Source: Bacteroidota bacterium (GTDB lineage: Bacteria > Bacteroidota > Bacteroidia > Chitinophagales > Chitinophagaceae). From it: a stretch of DNA of 21,819 bases. Positions 1 to 6,491 of this stretch are shown here, piece by piece. The DNA lies in the NCBI GenBank assembly GCA_947460795.1, contig CANHJA010000010.1, positions 1 through 21,819 on the forward strand, given 5' to 3'. The notes under the pieces are model-generated. The model saw only the letters and a list, made by a program, of their open reading frames with translations. It did not search any database and was not told the origin of the DNA. Position 1 is the first letter of the stretch; the number at the start of each line of letters is the position of its first letter. The position numbers were made by a program, and so were the translations under genes.

Positions 1-285
1 TATTCAGTAGATCTCACTGATATAAAATAAAATGGATCCATGCAGAAAACTTCAATCAATGTTAATATTTAACGCCGAAAAATAATAAAATTATTATTCT
101 TAACGTAGGCTCAAATGCCACAAACTTAATTGCAGAAGGCTATCAAGAATAGAGCATTTTCTAAAAAAACAGTAAGGAATTTTAAAGAAATCATTGTTTA
201 AATCGCAGATACCTGTGGCAGAGGCTCCTCGATAAGGGTAAAAGGTATACTGTCAAATAATATAGCCAATTTCCCTTTCATTTTC
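1..285. other. left-edge non-coding stretch
   Basis: No credible complete gene is visible here. On the plus strand, frame 1 is open from the window edge and stops with TAA at 28-30 (last residues YSVDLTDIK); this could be the tail of a gene outside the window, but nine residues cannot be assigned. Around 195-257 a short open stretch ends in LWQRLLDKGKRYTVK and TAA. It has a faint look of a transposase C-terminus but no support beyond that. A short AT-only inverted repeat (AATAAT-AAA-ATTATT) lies near 81-97. Confidence 0.4.
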
Positions 286-750
286 TTAGTAAGTTATTGA
301 TTCTTGTAGTTTATTTCCTTTTAGAATAAAATATTTAAGAGTTTCAATACTAGGGAAGTCTGGCGCGTCGTCTTTGGCATATTCTAATTTGATAATATGT
401 AATTTATTGTCCATTATTTCTTTAACTATGAACCTAAAATTTGGTTTAAACGCTGTGACTTCTTTAATTATTCCATTATTATTAGCATATACAACAATGC
501 CGTTACCCAAAAAAGCGTTTCCTCCGTCTTTCGGAGTTAATGCATAGTATACTACTGCATCTATTTTTCCGTCGCCGGTCATGTCGCCTAGAAAAACTTC
601 ATTATAACCGATTCCAGATCCTTTGATTTGAAATTTAGTGTAGTTTTTGTTAAACTCCTTTGAAGCTTTCTTTTTTAAGTCAGTTGTCTGCGCAATTAAA
701 TTAAAAGCGAAAGTGAAAGAGGATATTAATAGAATTAAACTGATTTTCAT
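286..750 (-). CDS. small secreted protein with a DxTGDGxxD calcium-type loop
   Basis: This encodes a 154-residue protein. Residues 1-21 form a signal peptide (hydrophobic ILLISSFTFAFNLIA, then QTT), so the mature protein should be periplasmic or outer-surface. Around residues 54-66 it has LGDMTGDGKIDAV, a D-x-T-G-D-G-x-x-D loop like those in FG-GAP/VCBS propeller blades and dockerin-type calcium loops; D56, D60 and D64 would be the ligands. The rest is mixed beta strand with no domain I recognise. The reading frame runs upstream to a GTG at 798, but that codon lies inside the -7 promoter element, so the ATG at 750 directly before the signal peptide was chosen. The gene diverges from the flavoprotein gene across the 64-bp repeat array. 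The function is unknown; the secretion call is firm, the calcium loop is inference. Confidence 0.75.
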   Translation of the reverse strand: MKISLILLISSFTFAFNLIAQTTDLKKKASKEFNKNYTKFQIKGSGIGYNEVFLGDMTGDGKIDAVVYYALTPKDGGNAFLGNGIVVYANNNGIIKEVTAFKPNFRFIVKEIMDNKLHIIKLEYAKDDAPDFPSIETLKYFILKGNKLQESITY

Positions 751-797
751 AATTATGTCTGTTTTAAAAAAGATTCTGCTTCTTATATGTTTATACA

Positions 798-828
798 CAA
801 ATATATTTTATTGTTATTAAACTGACAA
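798..828 (-). promoter_or_regulatory. Bacteroidota-type promoter of the secreted protein gene
   Basis: Read on the minus strand, TATATTTG (805 to 798) matches the Bacteroidota -7 element TAnnTTTG exactly. A TTG (828 to 826) lies 20 bases upstream, inside the 17-23 base spacing known for this promoter class. Transcription should start near 791, giving a leader of about 40 bases before the ATG at 750. The -33 TTG lies inside the palindrome CTGACAATGTCAG. Confidence 0.6.
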
Positions 829-834
829 TGTCAG
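822..834. promoter_or_regulatory. palindrome over the -33 box, possible operator
   Basis: CTGACAATGTCAG is a perfect inverted repeat with 5-bp arms and a 3-base centre. It covers the -33 TTG of the minus-strand promoter, a position where a bound repressor would block RNA polymerase. The operator role is inference from position only; arms this short can occur by chance in AT-rich DNA. Confidence 0.3.
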
Positions 835-873
835 ATTTGATATATTGGCAAAATCCTCACTTTTATACGTAAA

Positions 874-1084
874 ATTAATCGCATCGATTAATGTAATTGC
901 TAACTTTTGCCAAATTTTAATCCAATCGATCAATGTAATTAATTGCATCGATTAATGTAATTGCTAACTTTTGCCGAATTTTAATCTAACCGATCAATGT
1001 AATTAATCGCATCGATTAATGCAATTGCAAAATTTTGCCAAATTTTAATCCAACCGATCAATGTAATTAATCGCATCGATTAAT
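874..1084. repeat. 64-bp tandem repeat, 3.3 copies, with an internal palindrome
   Basis: Copies start at 874, 938 and 1002, with a partial fourth copy at 1066-1084; the period is exactly 64 bp. Copy 1 differs from copy 2 at four positions and from copy 3 at four positions. Each copy opens with ATTAATCGCATCGATTAAT, a palindrome with 8-bp arms around CAT; copy 2 has one C-to-T change in the left arm, which would still leave a G-U pair in RNA. A second motif, CGATYAATGTAATT, occurs twice per unit, so the unit itself looks built from smaller related blocks. There are no unique spacers between copies, so this is not a CRISPR array. It lies between two outward-facing promoters. Confidence 0.9.
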
Positions 1085-1155
1085 TTTAGGTATTAATTTG
1101 CTAAAAAAGGCATGAACCATTCAAAAGCCTCAGCAAATTAGTGGTAACAATAATA

Positions 1156-1189
1156 TTGAAATGCGAAAAGGACGAACACGCTATATTTG
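1156..1189 (+). promoter_or_regulatory. Bacteroidota-type promoter of the flavoprotein gene
   Basis: TATATTTG at 1182-1189 matches TAnnTTTG exactly, and TTG at 1156-1158 lies 23 bases upstream, at the long end of the accepted spacing. Transcription would begin near 1196 and give a leader of about 27 bases to the ATG at 1223. This argues against translation starting at the TTG at 1187, which is inside the -7 box. Confidence 0.55.
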
Positions 1190-1222
1190 CTCCATAAAAT
1201 AGCAGCAAGCCGTTATCTAGAA

Positions 1223-2431
1223 ATGGAGGAAACAAAATTAAAAAAAACAATTGCCATAATTGGAGGGGGTGCTTCTGCTATGATGCTTGCTTGTTCGTTG
1301 GATAGCACAAAATATTCCATTGCATTGTATGAGAAAAACAAGGCATTGGGGCGTAAGTTTTTAGTGGCTGGAGATGGTGGATTGAATATAACGCATTCAG
1401 AAAATAAGGATCTGTTTATTGAAAGATACCGAAATGCTGCTTTTATAAAACCTTTTCTTAATCATTTTTCGAATACCGATTTTATCCATTGGTTACAAAG
1501 CATTGGGATTGAAACCTTTGTTGGAAGCAGCAAAAGAGTATTTCCTGTTAAAGGAATAAAACCCATTCAAGTTTTAAAAGCCATCGAAAAAAAAATGACC
1601 CAAAACAAAGTGTCTCTTTTTTATAACCATGAATGGACAGGTTGGAAAGAAAATAACTTATTATTTCAAAAGGGTGGACAAACAATAGAAGTTAAGCCAG
1701 ACATTACCGTATTTGCTTTGGGAGGCGCCAGTTGGAAAGTTACAGGCAGCCATGGAAACTGGTTGGATGTATTTGCACAAAAAGGAATTGCCACCGTGCC
1801 ATTTTCGCCCTCCAATTGTGCTTTTAAAGTAGACTGGAAATCCGAATTTATCCAAGAGCATCATGGCAAGGCATTGAAAAATGCTTCTTTTCGTTGTGAT
1901 CAAAAAATACAAAAAGGGGAGGCCACTATTACCCAATTTGGAATAGAGGGAAGTGGTGTTTATCCCTTAAGCGACAATATAAGAAACCAATTGATTGATA
2001 ATCAAAAAGCAGTTATTTATGTTGATTTCAAATTGGAGCTCTCTGAAAATGAATTGATTCACATCTTAAAAAATGATCCTAAATTATCGGTAAAAGATGT
2101 TTTGTTGAAACGAATTAAACTGACAAAAACCCAATATGATTTAATCAAAAGCTATACCACCAAAGAGGAATATCTTTCTCCACAATTTGTAGCCAATTGC
2201 ATTAAATATTTCCCTATAGAAATAACGGGTTTAGGAGAAATTGATGAAGCCATTTCAACAACTGGTGGAATTGATTTAACGGCAGTAACATCCCATTTAG
2301 AATGCAAACATGCAACATCTGTTTTTTGTATCGGTGAAATGCTCGATTGGGATGCGCCTACAGGTGGTTATTTGTTGCAAGCTTGCTTTAGTATGGGAAA
2401 TTATTTGGCCAGTTATTTAAACCAAAAGTAA
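1223..2431 (+). CDS. FAD-dependent flavoprotein, HI0933/PP_4765 family
   Basis: This is a 402-residue soluble flavoprotein of the HI0933/BaiN superfamily, best matched to the PP_4765-type subgroup (TIGR03862). The N-terminus has the Rossmann FAD-binding loop IIGGGASAMMLA (about 12-23), then the family hallmark GRKFLVAGDGGLNITHS (about 43-59). A second hallmark, ISTTGGI, sits in the last quarter, and the C-terminus carries GEMLDWDAPTGGYLLQA, the closing FAD-contact motif of the subgroup. The length is normal. The physiological substrate of this family is not established; relatives are annotated as NAD(P)/FAD-dependent oxidoreductases. The ATG at 1223 was chosen over an in-frame TTG at 1187 because of the promoter and because the FAD loop normally starts close to the N-terminus. 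It appears to be transcribed alone. Confidence 0.9.
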   Translation: MEETKLKKTIAIIGGGASAMMLACSLDSTKYSIALYEKNKALGRKFLVAGDGGLNITHSENKDLFIERYRNAAFIKPFLNHFSNTDFIHWLQSIGIETFVGSSKRVFPVKGIKPIQVLKAIEKKMTQNKVSLFYNHEWTGWKENNLLFQKGGQTIEVKPDITVFALGGASWKVTGSHGNWLDVFAQKGIATVPFSPSNCAFKVDWKSEFIQEHHGKALKNASFRCDQKIQKGEATITQFGIEGSGVYPLSDNIRNQLIDNQKAVIYVDFKLELSENELIHILKNDPKLSVKDVLLKRIKLTKTQYDLIKSYTTKEEYLSPQFVANCIKYFPIEITGLGEIDEAISTTGGIDLTAVTSHLECKHATSVFCIGEMLDWDAPTGGYLLQACFSMGNYLASYLNQK

Positions 2432-2545
2432 AAAAAGGAGGGCTTATTACACAACATTATCGTTCTAAGGATTCGCGCTCGTATTTAATACAAAAAAATA
2501 ATACAAATTCCACCTCAAACTTAAAATAGATAGTAATATTGCCGA

Positions 2546-3295
2546 ATGGAAATCATGATTTGCAACGTTTCTATTTCAAACGTTTTTAATGAACCTTCTC
2601 ACAAAGGAGAATTGCACACACAAGTACTTTTTGGTGAAATTGTTACGATTTTAGAAACAGGAAATGAACATTGGATAAAAATTCAAACCGAAAATCAAGA
2701 AGATAGTGGATGGGTTTTAGGAACTCAATTTGAATTGATTGCTGAAATTCCTAAGCGAATATTATTGAAAAATAATGAATTGTATTTAAGAAAAAACCAA
2801 ATTCAAATTCCATTGTTTGCGGGCTCATATATTTTACAAGAAGAATCGTTTACTATTAACAACCATCAATATTGGGTTCTTAAAAATGGTTTCGAAGAAT
2901 TTAAATTTGATAAATCTGCTTTTGTAAAATCGTATTTATATGCACCTTATGTATGGGGCGGACTCACTATTTCGGGCATCGATTGCTCTGGTTTAAGCAA
3001 AGCATATTACAAACAGTTTTCGATTAATTTGCCTCATTTAGCATCAAAGCAAATGGAATTAGGTGAAGTGGTTGATTTTTTACAAGGCGCACAATTAGGA
3101 GACTTGGCATTTTTTATCGATAAAGACAATGAAATTAATCATGTAGGCATTTTAATTTCACCAACAGAAATTTTGCATTCTTCATCCAGCAATGGAGGCG
3201 TAGAAATTGATTTTATTGACCAAGAAGGAATCATCAATAGAAAAACAAGAAAAAGAACACATTCCTTAAGAGTCGTAAAAAGAATTATTCTTTAA
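2546..3295 (+). CDS. NlpC/P60 (C40) peptidase with N-terminal SH3-like domains, YkfC type
   Basis: This 249-residue cysteine peptidase should cleave gamma-D-glutamyl bonds in murein peptides. Residues 1-65 and about 66-127 look like two bacterial SH3 domains (GWVLGTQF closes the first). The catalytic domain starts at about 128: YAPYVWGGLTISGIDCSGL holds the nucleophile C147, HVGI holds H199, and H211 in EILHSS is the likely third residue. There is no signal peptide, so it probably acts in the cytoplasm. Known YkfC enzymes have SH3 domains plus NlpC/P60 and recycle L-Ala-gamma-D-Glu-containing peptides. A second in-frame ATG at residue 4 (2555) could also be the start. The 3' end overlaps the convergent next gene by 11 bp. 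Confidence 0.88.
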   Translation: MEIMICNVSISNVFNEPSHKGELHTQVLFGEIVTILETGNEHWIKIQTENQEDSGWVLGTQFELIAEIPKRILLKNNELYLRKNQIQIPLFAGSYILQEESFTINNHQYWVLKNGFEEFKFDKSAFVKSYLYAPYVWGGLTISGIDCSGLSKAYYKQFSINLPHLASKQMELGEVVDFLQGAQLGDLAFFIDKDNEINHVGILISPTEILHSSSSNGGVEIDFIDQEGIINRKTRKRTHSLRVVKRIIL

Positions 3296-4154
3296 AGGAC
3301 ATTATTTGTTGAATTTCTGCCGCTTTTTCTTCCTCATCAATCATTAAATAAACCTGAGACAAAGCTTCTAATTGATTGTAAATATTTTGATGATTGCTTA
3401 ATGGCAAATAAGTATACTCATCTGTTTTTAAGTTGTATTTTTTCAAATAAACATCCACATCATTTTGTGTGTAAATAGTACCGTTGTTCGGGTCAATAAA
3501 AAATTGAATATTTAATGAAGTTTCTTCTTTTTTATAAAAATCAAATTGTGTACTGAAATAGGCTAAAATAAATTGCTTTGGCAATTGTATTGCAAACACC
3601 GGAATGTCTAATTTTTCACAAATAATTTGATACAACAAACCTAAAGAATAATTGTTTCCATTTCGAGTATCCAACACTTCATTAATAAAATAATGTGCTG
3701 GTTTGTTGACCTCTAATTCGAAGCCTGTAAATTTATACATACTGTAAAAAATACTGTTCACAACATTTATTTGCTCCAGGGGCGTTAAGTAGTTATTGAC
3801 TTCCAACCAACAACTTTGATAAAGTGATTTGATTGTTTTGTGAATTTGTTCGTTGTCAAAATCAGCATATAAATAAGATGTTAGCAAAATAGAGCCATCT
3901 AAAATAGTTGATTTTGGATCTTTAAACCATTTTTTAAACCGAATTAAAACGTCTTTAAAATTTACGTCATGAATTAAATGTTCAATTTTTACTTGTACAT
4001 CTAAATTGTTCGTTTGTTGCCCAAACGACTCTAAATTAGGAATAATTTCTTTCCCATAATGCTTCAATTTAGTTGAAACCGTTTGATAAATTTCTTCATC
4101 CGGATCATCTAATAAATGTAAAAGTGCTTTTATTTCGCTCGTGTCTTGCATCAT
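3285..4154 (-). CDS. SirB1-like transglutaminase-fold protein, probably non-catalytic
   Basis: This encodes a 289-residue soluble protein. Residues 1-70 are helical and resemble HEAT-type repeats (LLHLLDDPDEEIYQTVSTKL). Residues about 130-200 match the SirB1/Transglut_core2 pattern: FINEVLDTRNGNNYSLGLLYQIICEKLDIPVFAIQ, then LPKQFILAYF. In SirB1-like proteins the last segment is usually PGHF; here the His position is Q194, and no Cys lies at the position equivalent to a transglutaminase nucleophile. The C-terminal 60 residues are helical and TPR-like. It is therefore best read as a binding or scaffold version of the fold; its role is unknown. Two adjacent ATG codons (4154 and 4151) could serve as start. 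Its stop lies inside the end of the convergent peptidase gene. Confidence 0.75.
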   Translation of the reverse strand: MMQDTSEIKALLHLLDDPDEEIYQTVSTKLKHYGKEIIPNLESFGQQTNNLDVQVKIEHLIHDVNFKDVLIRFKKWFKDPKSTILDGSILLTSYLYADFDNEQIHKTIKSLYQSCWLEVNNYLTPLEQINVVNSIFYSMYKFTGFELEVNKPAHYFINEVLDTRNGNNYSLGLLYQIICEKLDIPVFAIQLPKQFILAYFSTQFDFYKKEETSLNIQFFIDPNNGTIYTQNDVDVYLKKYNLKTDEYTYLPLSNHQNIYNQLEALSQVYLMIDEEEKAAEIQQIMSFKE

Positions 4155-4323
4155 CTAATTTCAAAGTTGAAATATATATCGTAAATTCATTTTCGACAGA
4201 AATTAAGCGAAATACTTTTTAACAATTGGTAGATAAGTAATTCATAAATTCATAATTTTTAGCTTTTTAAACGGGCGATGTTGAAAAAACGATGTACTTT
4301 GCAGACTGAATTTTAAATACATT

Positions 4324-5034
4324 ATGTCAGTAAAAGTAGAAAATCTTACCAAGGTATATGGAGATCAAAAAGCGGTAGACAACATTTCATTTTCTATTAA
4401 AAAAGGAGAAATTGTTGGATTCTTAGGCCCCAATGGAGCAGGTAAATCTACTACAATGAAAATGATTACTGGCTATTTGCCATCAACCTCAGGCAGTGCT
4501 TATGTTTGTGATGTAAACGTTCAAGATAATCCATTAGAAATACAAAAACGAATTGGCTATTTGCCAGAATCAAATCCTTTGTACATGGATATGTATGTTC
4601 GAGAATACCTCGAATTTTTAACGGGTGTTCATCAATTAGGGGATAAAAGTGCTATTAGAATAAATGAAATAATTGAACAAACGGGTTTGCAAGTTGAACA
4701 GCACAAAAAAATTGGCTCTCTTTCAAAAGGATATAAACAACGCGTTGGGATTGCTCAAGCTATGATTCACAATCCTGAAGTTTTAATTTTAGATGAACCT
4801 ACTTCTGGCTTAGATCCGAATCAAATTATAGAAATTAGAGATTTAATCAAAACATTTGGGAAAGAAAAAACAGTGATCCTGTCGACTCACATTATGCAAG
4901 AAGTTGAAGCAATGTGCGACCGAGTAATTATTATTAATAAAGGAAATATAGTTGCAGACGATACGTTGGTTAATATTCAATTGAATCATAAAGAAAAATC
5001 ACTGGAAGAAATTTTTAGAAGCTTAACAAATTAA
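4324..5034 (+). CDS. gldA: ABC transporter ATP-binding protein, GldA-like, short form
   Basis: This is a 236-residue ABC ATPase of the GldA/CcmA/DrrA type. Walker A GPNGAGKST is at 35-43, the family segment GYLPESNPLY at 78-87, the signature LSKGYKQR at 133-140, Walker B VLILDEPTSGLDP at 153-165 and the H-loop His at 189. In gliding Bacteroidota GldA works with the membrane proteins GldF and GldG, but homologues are common in non-gliding species and neither partner is in this window. Typical GldA proteins run to about 300 residues with an extra C-terminal domain; here IVADDTLVNIQL passes almost directly into the usual tail EEIFRSLTN, as if that domain were deleted or never present. A TACTTTGC near 4295 resembles a -7 element one base short. 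The ATPase call is certain; the gldA name is moderate. Confidence 0.85.
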   Translation: MSVKVENLTKVYGDQKAVDNISFSIKKGEIVGFLGPNGAGKSTTMKMITGYLPSTSGSAYVCDVNVQDNPLEIQKRIGYLPESNPLYMDMYVREYLEFLTGVHQLGDKSAIRINEIIEQTGLQVEQHKKIGSLSKGYKQRVGIAQAMIHNPEVLILDEPTSGLDPNQIIEIRDLIKTFGKEKTVILSTHIMQEVEAMCDRVIIINKGNIVADDTLVNIQLNHKEKSLEEIFRSLTN

Positions 5035-5105
5035 TCTAATAAATAGAAGCAGCCAGTAAAAAAGACAGGATTAGTTACCTAATAAAATAGGTAGTACTAC
5101 ATTGC

Positions 5106-6041
5106 TTATCCTATTTTTTCTTCGATTTGATAATAATTTCGATCAGCAGAGTTTCTAGAAATCAATTCTCCTAAAAAACCAGCTATAAAAAACAAAGTGC
5201 CTATAACCATCCCTGTCAATGCGATATAAAACATCGGGCGATTGCTGATTGGATAATCTAAAACTATTTTTGTGATAATTAAATAAGCAATCATTGCAAA
5301 ATTTAAAAGGAACATTATTGTACCCCAAAATCCAAAAAAATGCATTGGTTTTTTGCCATATTTACCTACAAATAAAATGGAAGCCAAATCTAAAAAACCA
5401 TTGATAAAGCGTTCCCAGCCAAATTTACTCACGCCATATTTTCGAGCTTGGTGAATAACAGGTTTTTCGGTTATATTAGAAAATCCTGCCCATTTAGCCA
5501 ACAAAGGAATGTATCGGTGCATTTCGCCATAAACTTCTACGTTTTTAACGACTTTATTTCTGTAAATTTTCAAACCACAATTCATATCGTGTAGCTTGAT
5601 GCCACTCATTTTACCAGTTACGTAATTATATAATTTTGATGGTAAATTTTTAGTCAACGCATTGTCATGTCTTTTCTTTTTCCAACCACTGATGATATCG
5701 AAATTACCTTCCTTAATCATGTTGTATAAAGCAGGAATTTCGTCTGGAGAATCTTGTAAATCAGCATCCATCGTCATTACGTAATCCCCTTGAGCCGCTT
5801 TAAATCCTTCATTTAATGCAGCAGATTTTCCGTAGTTGCGTTGAAATTTAATTCCTTTAATATTGGGATTATTTGCGCTTATTTGTTTTACTACATTCCA
5901 ACTGTTGTCCTTGCTTCCATCATCAATCATAATGACTTCATAAGAATAATTGTTGGCAAGCATAACTCGTTCAATCCAAGAAATCAATTCTGGCAACGAT
6001 TCATCTTCATTCAAAAAAGGGATAATAACTGATATGTCCAA
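5106..6041 (-). CDS. family 2 glycosyltransferase with two C-terminal membrane segments
   Basis: This 311-residue enzyme resembles DPM1/ArnC/GtrB, which move a sugar from a nucleotide donor to a polyprenyl-phosphate carrier at the inner membrane. The GT-A domain begins MDISVIIPFLNEDESLPEL, followed by IDDGSKDNSW (about 40-49) and the metal-binding MDADLQDSPDEI (91-102), where D92 and D94 form the DxD motif. HDMNCGLKIYR (151-161) is typical of the family. Membrane segments lie at about 235-260 and 269-293. The frame is open up to an ATG at 6107, but that would overlap the previous gene by about 60 bp and add 22 residues absent from the family. A TTG at 6041 places the start exactly at the conserved N-terminus, 4 bp after the preceding stop. 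It is the last gene of the putative five-gene operon. Confidence 0.88.
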   Translation of the reverse strand: MDISVIIPFLNEDESLPELISWIERVMLANNYSYEVIMIDDGSKDNSWNVVKQISANNPNIKGIKFQRNYGKSAALNEGFKAAQGDYVMTMDADLQDSPDEIPALYNMIKEGNFDIISGWKKKRHDNALTKNLPSKLYNYVTGKMSGIKLHDMNCGLKIYRNKVVKNVEVYGEMHRYIPLLAKWAGFSNITEKPVIHQARKYGVSKFGWERFINGFLDLASILFVGKYGKKPMHFFGFWGTIMFLLNFAMIAYLIITKIVLDYPISNRPMFYIALTGMVIGTLFFIAGFLGELISRNSADRNYYQIEEKIG

Positions 6042-6045
6042 AATG

Positions 6046-6453
6046 CTATTTATTTTTTGTAAAAGTATTAAAAATAAATGAAGTAAAAAATGCTGATAAT
6101 ATTCCACTCAGTGAGAAAGAAAAAATAACTTTCATAATCAACCAAGTGATGTTTGACAAAGGGTCTGCCTTATCTTTCAATACAAAAAACAAGATCACAT
6201 TACTCACAACCACTAAAAAAATAATAGTTGAGAGGGTTCCTAGGCAATGTTTTAGATAATCAAAAAAGGTAATTCCCGCATAATATTTTTGTAAGAAAAA
6301 AGCAGAAAAACAGATGCCAATAAACAAAATCAAAAATTGAATGAGTGTCAAAGGAGAACTTGGTGGTACTTTTTGAGCAATCAGTATCAAATTATAAGCT
6401 ATAATTAATATGCTTGTAATGATTCCTGTTCTAGTGGCTAATGTTTTATTCAT
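6046..6453 (-). CDS. DUF4199-type four-helix membrane protein
   Basis: This 135-residue integral membrane protein has four predicted membrane helices at about 10-27, 36-55, 72-93 and 103-128. Size, helix spacing and the pattern KYYAGITFFDYLKHCLGTLSTI after helix 2 fit the DUF4199 family, which is nearly confined to Bacteroidota and has no known function. It lies directly before the glycosyltransferase gene (4 bp), an arrangement that suggests the two proteins are made together and may both act on a lipid-linked sugar in the inner membrane; that link is inference. It lies 38 bp after the dihydroorotase homologue. Confidence 0.75.
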   Translation of the reverse strand: MNKTLATRTGIITSILIIAYNLILIAQKVPPSSPLTLIQFLILFIGICFSAFFLQKYYAGITFFDYLKHCLGTLSTIIFLVVVSNVILFFVLKDKADPLSNITWLIMKVIFSFSLSGILSAFFTSFIFNTFTKNK

Positions 6454-6491
6454 TCTGTAAAATATTCGAGTTTAAAAGAAGGGAATCGATT

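Larger units (their letters stand above)
751..1222. other. divergent intergenic region with repeat array and two promoters
   Basis: This 472-base gap separates the secreted protein gene (minus) from the flavoprotein gene (plus). From left to right it holds the minus-strand promoter (798-828), a small palindrome (822-834), the 64-bp tandem repeat (874-1084) and the plus-strand promoter (1156-1189). No open reading frame of note and no tRNA-like fold were seen. Confidence 0.7.

Noticed and set aside
751..798. N-terminal extension of the secreted protein to a GTG at 798
   Set aside because: The codon lies inside the -7 promoter element, and the extension would place charged residues before a normal signal peptide.
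874..1084. The 64-bp repeats as a CRISPR array
   Set aside because: The whole 64-bp unit repeats without unique spacers, and no cas-like gene lies in the window.
1187..1222. TTG at 1187 as start of the flavoprotein
   Set aside because: It is inside the TATATTTG promoter element; the ATG at 1223 fits the family N-terminus and a leader of normal length.
4295..4302. TACTTTGC before gldA as a promoter
   Set aside because: It is one base short of TAnnTTTG and has no TTG at the proper distance, so it is mentioned only in the gene entry.
5076..5093. TACCTA-ATAAAA-TAGGTA stem between gldA and the glycosyltransferase as a terminator
   Set aside because: Only a 6-bp AT-rich stem with no following T run; too weak to call although it sits between convergent genes.
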